Shown: positions 27,803 to 35,418 of the stretch, piece by piece
How positions within the stretch are numbered: position 1 is the first letter of the stretch
How the letters are laid out: the number at the start of each line of letters is the position of its first letter
Origin: Chloroflexota bacterium
GTDB taxonomy: Bacteria > Chloroflexota > Dehalococcoidia > Lucifugimonadales > Lucifugimonadaceae
Length of the DNA: 64,000 nt
Reading direction: 5' to 3'
Assembly (NCBI GenBank): GCA_002718415.1
Contig: PBEM01000006.1
Location: 36,009-100,008 of the forward strand
Translations under genes and position numbers: made by a program
The notes under the pieces: model-generated
Database searches by the model: none
What the model was told of the DNA's origin: nothing
Seen by the model: the letters and a program-made list of their open reading frames with translations, nothing else

Positions 27803-28021
27803 TTACCCTAAATTTAAACCTTTCTTGTCTAAGGTTCGAATTTCCCTAGCCGTTAATTTTACTTTTACTTTTTCTCCATCTATTTCTACCCATCTGCTCT
27901 GAATATTTGGTTTTGACATTTTACGAGTAGCATTCAAAGCATGGGACCTATTATTTCCAAATAAAGGCTTTTTTAGAGGCCCAAGGCCTAATTTTTCTCG
28001 TATTTTATTTGATTTTGACAT
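27803..28021 (-). CDS. rpmB: 50S ribosomal protein L28 (zinc-free form)
   Basis: 72-aa large-subunit protein. The L28 core FGNNRSHALNATRKMSKPNIQSRWV (about residues 21-45) and KVKLTAREIRTLDKKG are clear. The usual N-terminal MAKxCxxCGK and the second Cys pair are replaced by a Cys-free, basic SKSNKIREKLGLGPLKKP, so this is a C-minus paralogue or the sole copy of a zinc-independent type. Divergent from fakA; the rpmB-fakA-recG neighbourhood is conserved in many Firmicutes and Chloroflexi. Confidence 0.9.
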   Translation of the reverse strand: MSKSNKIREKLGLGPLKKPLFGNNRSHALNATRKMSKPNIQSRWVEIDGEKVKVKLTAREIRTLDKKGLNLG

Positions 28022-28158
28022 TACTTAACCCTATAAGAATAATAAAGTTGTTAAATCCATATATTTAGAACTCAGAGCAATTGAATTAAAATTATACAGG
28101 ATATTTAGATACAATATAAAAAATTTAATTACCATTCTACTTATAAATTTATTAAATT

Positions 28159-29760
28159 ATGAATAATTCTCAAGCAAATAAAAATATAGAATTAGGTGGG
28201 GAGACACTATTTCAAATAATAGAAGGTGGAGCTAAGGCTTTAGAAAAAAACATGGATAAAATTAATACAATTAATGTCTTTCCTGTACCTGATGGTGACA
28301 CAGGAACAAATATGGCTCTAACACTAAATTCTATATTAGATGATTTAAAAGACTCTAAAGAAGAACATGCAGGCAAACTTGCTAAAAAAATGTATGATTC
28401 AGCATTATTGGGTTCAAGGGGTAATTCAGGATTAATCTTAACTCAATTTTTTAAAGGAATGACACAAAGCATTTTAAATGAAAAGTTTTTACCAGAAAAT
28501 TTTCTGAATATTTTTAAATACGCCTCAGAAAATTCATTAAATGCAATCCCTAACCCCGAATCAGGAACAATGATTACAGTTTATAGTGACTGCGCAAAAA
28601 AAATAAATGTAATAGATAATAAAGATATCTCTTATATACTTGAGATTTTATCTACTCAAGCTATCGATACTGTTAAAAAAACTCCGACTATGCTAAGTAT
28701 ATTAAGAGAAGCTAATGTTGTAGATTCTGGAGCCTTTGGTTTAGCTGTAATGCTAATAGGAGCCTTAGATGTGATAAAGAATAAAGGCGATGGAAATATT
28801 GATGTAAATATACCTACACCAGACTTTTCAGAATTAGGAAATCTAAATGAAGATTTTTTAGAAGGAATAAAAGAAGAAATTTGGGGTTACTGTACTGTTT
28901 TTGCTATCAAAGGAAAAAATCTAAACCTTAAAAAAATTAAGGATCAAATATCAAAAATTGGAAAATCAACCGTTGTTGCAGGTAATGAAAGTATTATAAA
29001 AATTCATACACACGTCGATAATCCTGGCAATGTTATTTCTCTAGGAGCAGATATAGGAATTCTATCTAATATAGAAATAAAAAATATGGATGAACAAACA
29101 AATGACTGGGCAAATAATCAAAAAATATTAACTAAAGATGATAGCCCAGCTATACTTTCTGTGGCACATGGTGATGGAATAATAAAATTAATGAAAGAAA
29201 TAAATCAAAATAACTTGACCATATTACCAATTGATAAAAATATAAAGCTAGAGATTAATTATCTAGTACAATTTATAGAAAAAATTGAGTCAACGAATAT
29301 AATATTTTTGCCTAATGACAAAAATATTTTTGAAAGCACTAAAGAAATCATAAATTTAACAAAAAAGAATTTATCCATCATTCCAAGTGTATCTATATCT
29401 TCTGGTATAGCATGTATTTTTACTTTTGAAGAAAATTCTAGTATAGATAAAAACATAGAAAATATGAATCAATCTTTGGATGAAATAATAACAGCAGATG
29501 TATATAAAAGTAGCCAAAATAAATTTATTGGTAGGATTGAAGGGAAAATTGTTGTTAATGATAGTACTCCAGAAAAAGTTTTAAAAGAGTTAATAAAACA
29601 AACATCAACTAAAGATTCTTTGGTAACCATTTATACTAAAATAAAAACAGATACAAAAAAAATTGAAGATTATGTAACACATGACACTAATAATGATTTT
29701 GAAATAGAAATAATATATGGTGGACAATATAAATATGATTATTTACTAAGTATTGAATAA
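28159..29760 (+). CDS. fakA: fatty acid kinase subunit FakA / DAK phosphatase domain protein
   Basis: ATP-binding kinase subunit that, with a FakB protein, phosphorylates fatty acids for phospholipid synthesis. The 533-aa product has the DhaK-L-like nucleotide-binding block NVFPVPDGDTGTNMALTLN (about residues 41-59), GSRGNSGLILTQFFKG, VDSGAFGLAVML, and a central/C-terminal DegV-like EDD-fold region of the YloV type. Length matches YloV/FakA. It is followed 24 nt later by a DegV protein, its expected partner. The Asp23 gene often found upstream is absent. Confidence 0.92.
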   Translation: MNNSQANKNIELGGETLFQIIEGGAKALEKNMDKINTINVFPVPDGDTGTNMALTLNSILDDLKDSKEEHAGKLAKKMYDSALLGSRGNSGLILTQFFKGMTQSILNEKFLPENFLNIFKYASENSLNAIPNPESGTMITVYSDCAKKINVIDNKDISYILEILSTQAIDTVKKTPTMLSILREANVVDSGAFGLAVMLIGALDVIKNKGDGNIDVNIPTPDFSELGNLNEDFLEGIKEEIWGYCTVFAIKGKNLNLKKIKDQISKIGKSTVVAGNESIIKIHTHVDNPGNVISLGADIGILSNIEIKNMDEQTNDWANNQKILTKDDSPAILSVAHGDGIIKLMKEINQNNLTILPIDKNIKLEINYLVQFIEKIESTNIIFLPNDKNIFESTKEIINLTKKNLSIIPSVSISSGIACIFTFEENSSIDKNIENMNQSLDEIITADVYKSSQNKFIGRIEGKIVVNDSTPEKVLKELIKQTSTKDSLVTIYTKIKTDTKKIEDYVTHDTNNDFEIEIIYGGQYKYDYLLSIE

Positions 29761-29784
29761 TCTACAATAAAATAAGGATAAAAA

Positions 29785-30618
29785 ATGAATATCGCAGTAG
29801 TTACAGATAGTACTTCAGATATATCAAAAAAATTAGCTGAAGAAAAAAATATTAATATAGTACCTCTAAACGTTCATTTTGGATTAAAAACATATCTAGA
29901 TGGAATAAATATTGATTCAAATACTTTTTATAAAAGACTACTTGAAGGAGATATATTACCTACAACTTCTGCTCCTTCTGTAGGAACATTTATAGAAACA
30001 TATAAGAAACTTTCAAAAACTCATGATGCTATAATTTCCATACACGTTTCTTCAAAGACTAGTGCTACTTATTCTTCAGCACTTCAAGCATCTAAGGAAG
30101 TTGATATTCCAATCAAAGTAATTGACTCAGGATTTGTTTCTGCTGGATTGGCAGTAGTAGCTATCAAAGTAGCCGAAGCAGTTCAATCAGATAAAAATCT
30201 TGACGAAATAGCTTCACTTACTAAGTCGTTAATTTCTAGAACCGATATTTTCTTCTTACTAGAAACTATTGAATATCTAGTAAAAGGTGGAAGAATGGGA
30301 AAGGCTAGAGGTTTATTAGGTACCCTACTAAAAATTAAACCAATTTTAACTTTCGATGAAGGTGAAGTAAACGTCGCAGAAAAAATAAGAAGTTCAAAAA
30401 AAGCTATCCAAAAAATGCATGATTTAGCTGATTTAAACGGACCTTACGAATCAGCTGCTATTATTTATTCTACTGATCAAATGGAGCCTTTAAGATTGAA
30501 AAGTCAACTTGAATTAAATACATCAAATAAAAACATATTAAGTCTACAACTAGGACCTGTTGTAGGTACATATGGCGGACCAAATGTATTAGGGTATGCT
30601 GGAATAAGATCTGATTAG
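29785..30618 (+). CDS. fakB: DegV family fatty-acid-binding protein (FakB)
   Basis: Lipid-binding partner of FakA, 277 aa. DegV marks: AVVTDSTSDISKKLAEE at the N-terminus, TTSAPSVGTFIETYK, IHVSSKTSATYSSALQA, IDSGFVSAGLA, LEYLVKGGRMGKARG-like segment (IEYLVKGGRMGKARG) and the C-terminal GPVVGTYGGPNVLG. AAGGAT lies 5-6 nt before the ATG. Close coupling to fakA makes the functional pairing likely. The stop codon TAG lies inside the possible upstream extension of recG. Confidence 0.92.
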   Translation: MNIAVVTDSTSDISKKLAEEKNINIVPLNVHFGLKTYLDGINIDSNTFYKRLLEGDILPTTSAPSVGTFIETYKKLSKTHDAIISIHVSSKTSATYSSALQASKEVDIPIKVIDSGFVSAGLAVVAIKVAEAVQSDKNLDEIASLTKSLISRTDIFFLLETIEYLVKGGRMGKARGLLGTLLKIKPILTFDEGEVNVAEKIRSSKKAIQKMHDLADLNGPYESAAIIYSTDQMEPLRLKSQLELNTSNKNILSLQLGPVVGTYGGPNVLGYAGIRSD

Positions 30619-30721
30619 GACAAGAAAAAATCAACCTGATATAGAAAAGATAAAAGCCTTAATAAAAATATTTGAGGCTGAATACTCTAATGGATGTAAA
30701 GACGAGACTGTTTTAGGTGGA

Positions 30722-33028
30722 ATGGATAAATTTTTATCAAGAACACCTAAAAATTTAATCTGGATTCTCGATACTCCACCTCTACACGGAACTGTCTACA
30801 CAGCTCTCACGATTTCGAATAGAATAAAATGGATTAGAATCATAAGAACAAAACTAGTCCATTTTTTAAATTCTCTTGAAAAAAAAAATAATATTTCCTT
30901 AGAATCAAAACTATCTGAAACAGGATTGATACATAAATCATTTATAGGAAAATTTAATAAATTAAATAAAATAACTATAAGAGATTTATTATGGAACTTA
31001 CCTGAAAGATATATAGATTATTCTAAAATTATCAACATTAACGATTTAAAAAAACCTACTTTTAGAGATTCTTTATTCACGATAGTAGGAAAAGTAATTA
31101 GCTCTAATAGAATATTTATGGGTAAATTTCCTGGAACAAAAATAACGATTAAGGATAACTCAGGTATTATAGAAGCCGTTTTTTTTAGACAACCTTATTT
31201 AGCCAAAATATTTAAAAAAAATTACAATTTTTCATTAAGTGGTAAACTAAATGGTTTTGTTGGTTCAAAACCTCAAATGATAAATCCTGAATATCAAGAA
31301 ATTAGTTCTGAAACTACTTTTTCAAATGTAGGAAAATTATTACCAGTTTATTCATCTACTGAAAAATTCGCTCAAAGATCAATTAGGTCTTCAATACAAA
31401 AAATTTTACAAGAATATTTTCAACTAATTGAAGATTTTATAGATAATAAAATTTTAGATAGAAATAACCTTATATCTTTACAAAAATCTATTTATGGTAT
31501 TCATTATCCTAAATCATTACCAGAAGCAGAAAACGCTAGAAAAAGATTAGCATTTAATGAATTACTAATATATCAAATAGTTGCAATTCAAAAAAAATAT
31601 CTACGAAATAAAAATACTGGAATAAATATCCAAGATTCTTTAAATAAAATAAAAAAATTTTGTAATGGGTTAGATTTTGAATTAACAAATGAACAAAAAA
31701 AAGTATTAAATGATTTGTCCACAGAAATGAATTCTAATTATCCCGTTGCGCGCCTTTTACAAGGAGAAGTCGGGTCTGGCAAGACTATAGTTGCATTAGC
31801 TGCTCTGATTGCTATTGCACAATCTAATCACCAAGGTGTACTTTTATCTCCTACAGAAGTTTTAGCCGAACAGCATTATATAAATATTTGTAGAGAACTA
31901 AAGACAGAGCCTTATATCTTCAGTTCAACGAAATATGTCGAAATTTCCACTTCAAAAAGTTTAGATAATCCTATCGTTGTAGCTCTTCTTACAGGAAGCC
32001 TTTCTCAAAAAATAAAAAATGAAATTAGAAAATTGATACAAAGAGGAGATATACATATAATTGTTGGGACTCATACTCTTTTACAAGATACCTTAGAATT
32101 TAGGAACTTAGGAATGGTAGTTGTTGATGAACAACATAGATTTGGTGTTGAGCAAAGAAATTTTCTATCAAAAAGATCTCCTGTTCCTCATTTACTAGCT
32201 CTTTCAGCTACACCTATTCCTAGAACTTTAGCTTTGACAATTTATGGAGATTTAGACTTGTCAACAATTAAAGAATTACCAAAAGGAAGAAAAACAATTA
32301 CTACAAAATTAGTTCAAGAAAATGGTATTAAAGATGTTTGGAATTTTATTAAAAATGAAGTTTCTAAAGGGCATCAAGCTTTTATAGTATGCCCTTTTAT
32401 TGAGCCTTCAGAAAAAATACAAGCAATGTCAGCTATTAATCAATATGAGTTATTATCTACAGGAGAACTTTCAAAATTAAAATTAGGCTTATTACATGGA
32501 TCTATGTCAATTAATGAAAAACAAGACATAATGTCTAAATTAAGAGACAAAGAAATTGATGTGTTAGTTTCCACTCCTGTAATAGAAGTTGGAGTAGATA
32601 TACCAAATGCTACTGTAATTGTAATTTTGAGTTCTGAAAGATTTGGGATTGCTCAATTACATCAACTTCGAGGTCGAGTTGGAAGAGGAGAAAATGAATC
32701 ATTTTGTTTTTTGGTACCATCTAATAATTTTACTGAAAATCCTAACTCACAAAAAAGATTGAATGCAATAGTTGATAATAATGATGGATTTAAACTATCA
32801 GAAGAAGATTTAATCCTAAGGGGTCCGGGTGATTATCTTGGAACTAGACAAAGCGGATGGGATGAATTGAAAATCGCTACTGTAAATGATAGAGACTTAT
32901 TACAAATGGCAAGAAAAGAAGCTATATCGATTCTTGAGCAAGATCCTAATTTATCAAAACAAAAAAATTTAGGATTGAAAAATAATCTAGACCAAATTTC
33001 TGAAAATAAATTTTCAGAATTTTTTTAA
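30722..33028 (+). CDS. recG: ATP-dependent DNA helicase RecG (start unresolved, likely upstream)
   Basis: Branch-migrating helicase for stalled forks. Wedge/OB region, then Walker A LLQGEVGSGKTIVALAAL, DEQH box VVDEQHRFG, SATPIPRTLALTIYGDLD, and motif VI HQLRGRVGRGE; the C-terminal TRQSGWDEL follows. The first ATG gives 768 aa, but the same frame stays open to 30608. It reads IEKIKALIKIFEAEYSNGC and DETVLGGMDKFL, which resembles the N-terminal helix region of Chloroflexi RecG, so the protein probably starts there. No ATG/GTG/TTG exists in that stretch (only CTG 30611, ATT 30614, ATA). A terminator hairpin overlaps the last codons. Confidence 0.92.
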   Translation: MDKFLSRTPKNLIWILDTPPLHGTVYTALTISNRIKWIRIIRTKLVHFLNSLEKKNNISLESKLSETGLIHKSFIGKFNKLNKITIRDLLWNLPERYIDYSKIININDLKKPTFRDSLFTIVGKVISSNRIFMGKFPGTKITIKDNSGIIEAVFFRQPYLAKIFKKNYNFSLSGKLNGFVGSKPQMINPEYQEISSETTFSNVGKLLPVYSSTEKFAQRSIRSSIQKILQEYFQLIEDFIDNKILDRNNLISLQKSIYGIHYPKSLPEAENARKRLAFNELLIYQIVAIQKKYLRNKNTGINIQDSLNKIKKFCNGLDFELTNEQKKVLNDLSTEMNSNYPVARLLQGEVGSGKTIVALAALIAIAQSNHQGVLLSPTEVLAEQHYINICRELKTEPYIFSSTKYVEISTSKSLDNPIVVALLTGSLSQKIKNEIRKLIQRGDIHIIVGTHTLLQDTLEFRNLGMVVVDEQHRFGVEQRNFLSKRSPVPHLLALSATPIPRTLALTIYGDLDLSTIKELPKGRKTITTKLVQENGIKDVWNFIKNEVSKGHQAFIVCPFIEPSEKIQAMSAINQYELLSTGELSKLKLGLLHGSMSINEKQDIMSKLRDKEIDVLVSTPVIEVGVDIPNATVIVILSSERFGIAQLHQLRGRVGRGENESFCFLVPSNNFTENPNSQKRLNAIVDNNDGFKLSEEDLILRGPGDYLGTRQSGWDELKIATVNDRDLLQMARKEAISILEQDPNLSKQKNLGLKNNLDQISENKFSEFF
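32999..33026 (+). terminator. intrinsic terminator embedded in the recG 3' end
   Basis: Perfect 8-bp stem TCTGAAAA (32999-33006) / TTTTCAGA (33011-33018), loop TAAA, followed by ATTTTTTT. It encodes the last residues of RecG (SENKFSEFF) and ends at the stop codon, separating recG from the convergent SDR gene 16 nt away. Confidence 0.75.
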
Positions 33029-33043
33029 CATAGTATAAATTTT

Positions 33044-33850
33044 TTATACCATTACTTGTCCACCATCACACTGTATAGTTTGTCCTGTAATATTAGCTGC
33101 ATCATCTGAAGCTAAAAAGGCAGCTAATGCTCCTATCTCTGAAGGAGTCTGAGGTCTACCCATTGGAATTACTTCTTTTAATTGATCCATAAAAACTTTA
33201 TATTTGTCCTTACCTATTACAGCTTGATCTCCACTTTTTTCTCTTTCATCCATCCAATCTTGGTGAAAAGCAGTCCATATCCTACCTGGAGCTATAGCAT
33301 TTACATTAATATTTTGTAAAGCAAATTCTCTAGCTAATGCTTGAGTATAAGCTATAACAGACATTTTTGAAGTCGCATAATAAGCAGTGGTATATTTTGC
33401 AGCTCTGGCCGCCACAGAAGAAATATTTATTATTTTTCCATATTTTCGCTCAAGCATATGTGGTAAAACTTCTTCAGTCACATCTGATAAACCTTTAACA
33501 TTTACTTTCCATGTAAACTCCCAGTCAATATCCCTAAATGCTGTACCTGTAGAGCCTGGAGCTCCTGCTACTCCAGCATTATTAACTAATATATCTATTT
33601 TTTTTGTTTGAGAAATAATTTCATCAATCGATTTTTTAATTGATAATTTATCTGTGACATCCATATACGAAGTCCAAGCTTTATTACCCATCTTTTCAAT
33701 GATTTTTTTAGCATTTAATGCATTTGCATCATTGATATCAACTATAACAATATCAGCACCTTGTTCAGCTAATCTTTGTACAATACCTAAACCTAAACCT
33801 TGCCCTCCACCAGTAATTAGTGCAATTTTATTACTTAAATCAGCTAACAT
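33044..33850 (-). CDS. short-chain dehydrogenase/reductase (SDR)
   Basis: Classical NAD(P)-dependent SDR, 268 aa. Cofactor motif ITGGGQGLGLGIVQ (TGxxxGxG, about residues 13-26), DxxD-type VDINDANA (acidic residue after beta-2, which favours NAD), NNAGVAGAPG, catalytic Ser in INISSVAAR and Y-x3-K in YYATSKMSV, and the end ASDDAANITGQTIQCDGG. GGAG lies 9 nt upstream of the ATG. A polyol, sugar or hydroxyacid dehydrogenase role fits the catabolic neighbourhood but is inference. Confidence 0.92.
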   Translation of the reverse strand: MLADLSNKIALITGGGQGLGLGIVQRLAEQGADIVIVDINDANALNAKKIIEKMGNKAWTSYMDVTDKLSIKKSIDEIISQTKKIDILVNNAGVAGAPGSTGTAFRDIDWEFTWKVNVKGLSDVTEEVLPHMLERKYGKIINISSVAARAAKYTTAYYATSKMSVIAYTQALAREFALQNINVNAIAPGRIWTAFHQDWMDEREKSGDQAVIGKDKYKVFMDQLKEVIPMGRPQTPSEIGALAAFLASDDAANITGQTIQCDGGQVMV

Positions 33851-33965
33851 TCAATACTCCATTCTTTCTAAAAATAAAAAATTATCATAATCATAATAAC
33901 TCCCCCTTTAACGATTCCACATTAAACTTAAGGTTCATTATCATTAATTATCTATAAATATAAAT

Positions 33966-34970
33966 ATGAATACTAAAAAGTCTATAAAATATGAAGCTAT
34001 AGAAGGTTGGGCAAAAATACCTCATGGATTTTGGTTAAGGGAAGCCACCTCGGTAGCGGTAGATAGCAATGATAATGTATATGTATTTAATCGAGGTAAT
34101 ATGCCTGTAATTGTTCTAGATCAAGAAGGTAATGTCATTAATTATTGGGGAACTGATAATAGTATAAATGATACTGTTATCAGAACAGATGCTTATGGAA
34201 ATTCTCTACAATTTTGGGAAACATGGTTTGTTCGTCCTCATGCCATAACTATAGATCATGAAGATAATTTATGGGTGGTAGATGACTCTGGTCATCAAAT
34301 TCATAAAATGTCAAAAACCGGAGAATTTTTGTTATCTCTGGGAACTGGCAAACCTTCAAAAAAACAAAGTGGAGAAATGTTTAATCGCCCAACAGATGTA
34401 GTTGTTTCAAAAACAACAGGAGAAATTTTTATTAGTGATGGATATGGAAACTCAAGAATTCATCGCTTCGATAGTGAAGGAAACCATATCCTTTCATTTG
34501 GTGAATCAGGAACTGAACGTGGAAAATTTAATCTCCCTCACAATATAGCTTTAATTGATGATGATGAAATTATAGTTTGTGATAGGGAAAATAATAGAGT
34601 ACAAATTTTTTCTGTTGATGGTGAGTACAAAAGGGAATGGATGGCACATAAGGCTGTTGCTGTAGAAGTTACAGGAAGTGGAGATAATACAAAAATTTAT
34701 GTAGCTGAACAAGGACCCGCTCCAGTTCAAAGAGGAGTCGCAAATATTGGTAATTGTGTCCGAATCTACAATAAAAATGGTAACCAAATTCTACGTTTTG
34801 GTGATGAACATTTTGGTGAAAACTTTGATCAATTTTTATGGCCACATAGTTTAGCAATAGATTCTAAAGAAAACATTTATATAGCAGAAGTTTCATTTAC
34901 TGAATGGGGAAGACATCAAACTCCAAGAAGAGAAATGCCAAGTTTAAAAAAATGGTCTAAGAAAAATTAG
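33966..34970 (+). CDS. NHL-repeat beta-propeller protein
   Basis: 334-aa protein with at least five NHL-type blades. Examples: ATSVAVDSNDNVYVFNRG, PHAITIDHEDNLWVVDDSG, PTDVVVSKTTGEIFISDGYG, PHNIALIDDDEIIVCDREN, PHSLAIDSKENIYIAEVSF. No signal peptide, so it is cytoplasmic as read. Such propellers in marine Chloroflexi are often annotated as peptidylglycine alpha-amidating lyase-like or 6-bladed SMP-30/lactonase relatives. A lactonase role in the surrounding sugar-acid cluster is possible but unproven. Divergent from the SDR, convergent with leuS. Confidence 0.88.
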   Translation: MNTKKSIKYEAIEGWAKIPHGFWLREATSVAVDSNDNVYVFNRGNMPVIVLDQEGNVINYWGTDNSINDTVIRTDAYGNSLQFWETWFVRPHAITIDHEDNLWVVDDSGHQIHKMSKTGEFLLSLGTGKPSKKQSGEMFNRPTDVVVSKTTGEIFISDGYGNSRIHRFDSEGNHILSFGESGTERGKFNLPHNIALIDDDEIIVCDRENNRVQIFSVDGEYKREWMAHKAVAVEVTGSGDNTKIYVAEQGPAPVQRGVANIGNCVRIYNKNGNQILRFGDEHFGENFDQFLWPHSLAIDSKENIYIAEVSFTEWGRHQTPRREMPSLKKWSKKN

Positions 34971-34980
34971 TTATTATAAT

Positions 34981-35415
34981 TTAATTAGCAACTATATTTA
35001 CAAGTTTCCCCTTAATAAATATTTTTTTTCTAATAGTATTATTTATTAGAAATTTTTGTACTTTTTTACTCTCAACTGCTAATCTCAGGGCTTCTTCTTC
35101 TTTAATTGAACTTGAAACTTTTATTTGATCTCTAACTTTTCCATTAACTTGTATAACCAATGTAATATTTTCAGAAATGGTGTACAAATCATTATATTCT
35201 GGTACATTTTGTAAATGAATAGAATTATTATTGCCAATTCTATTCCAGATTTCCTCTGATATATAAGGTGCAATAGGTGCCATATGCAATATTAACCTTC
35301 TGATTGATTCATTCCAAAGTTTTTTAGAAATTTTAGCTTCTTCATAAATCTTATATAAAAAATTAGTGTATTCCATCATTGAAGCTATTGCTGTATTAAA
35401 TTTAAAAGATTCCAT
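34981..35415 (-). pseudogene. leuS: leucyl-tRNA synthetase, C-terminal fragment after in-frame stop
   Basis: 144-aa continuation of leuS in the same frame as the upstream part, separated only by TAA (35419-35421) and one GAT codon. MESFKFNTAIASMMEYTNFLYK is the start of the anticodon-binding domain, and HMAPIAPYISEEIWNRIG and VQVNGKVRD-type IQVNGKVRDQIKV are the conserved C-terminal LeuRS blocks. An ATG stands here by chance or as a reinitiation site; no real SD precedes it. Treat it with the N-terminal part as one interrupted gene (815 codons in all) unless reinitiation or a sequence error is shown. Confidence 0.85.
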
Positions 35416-35418
35416 ATC

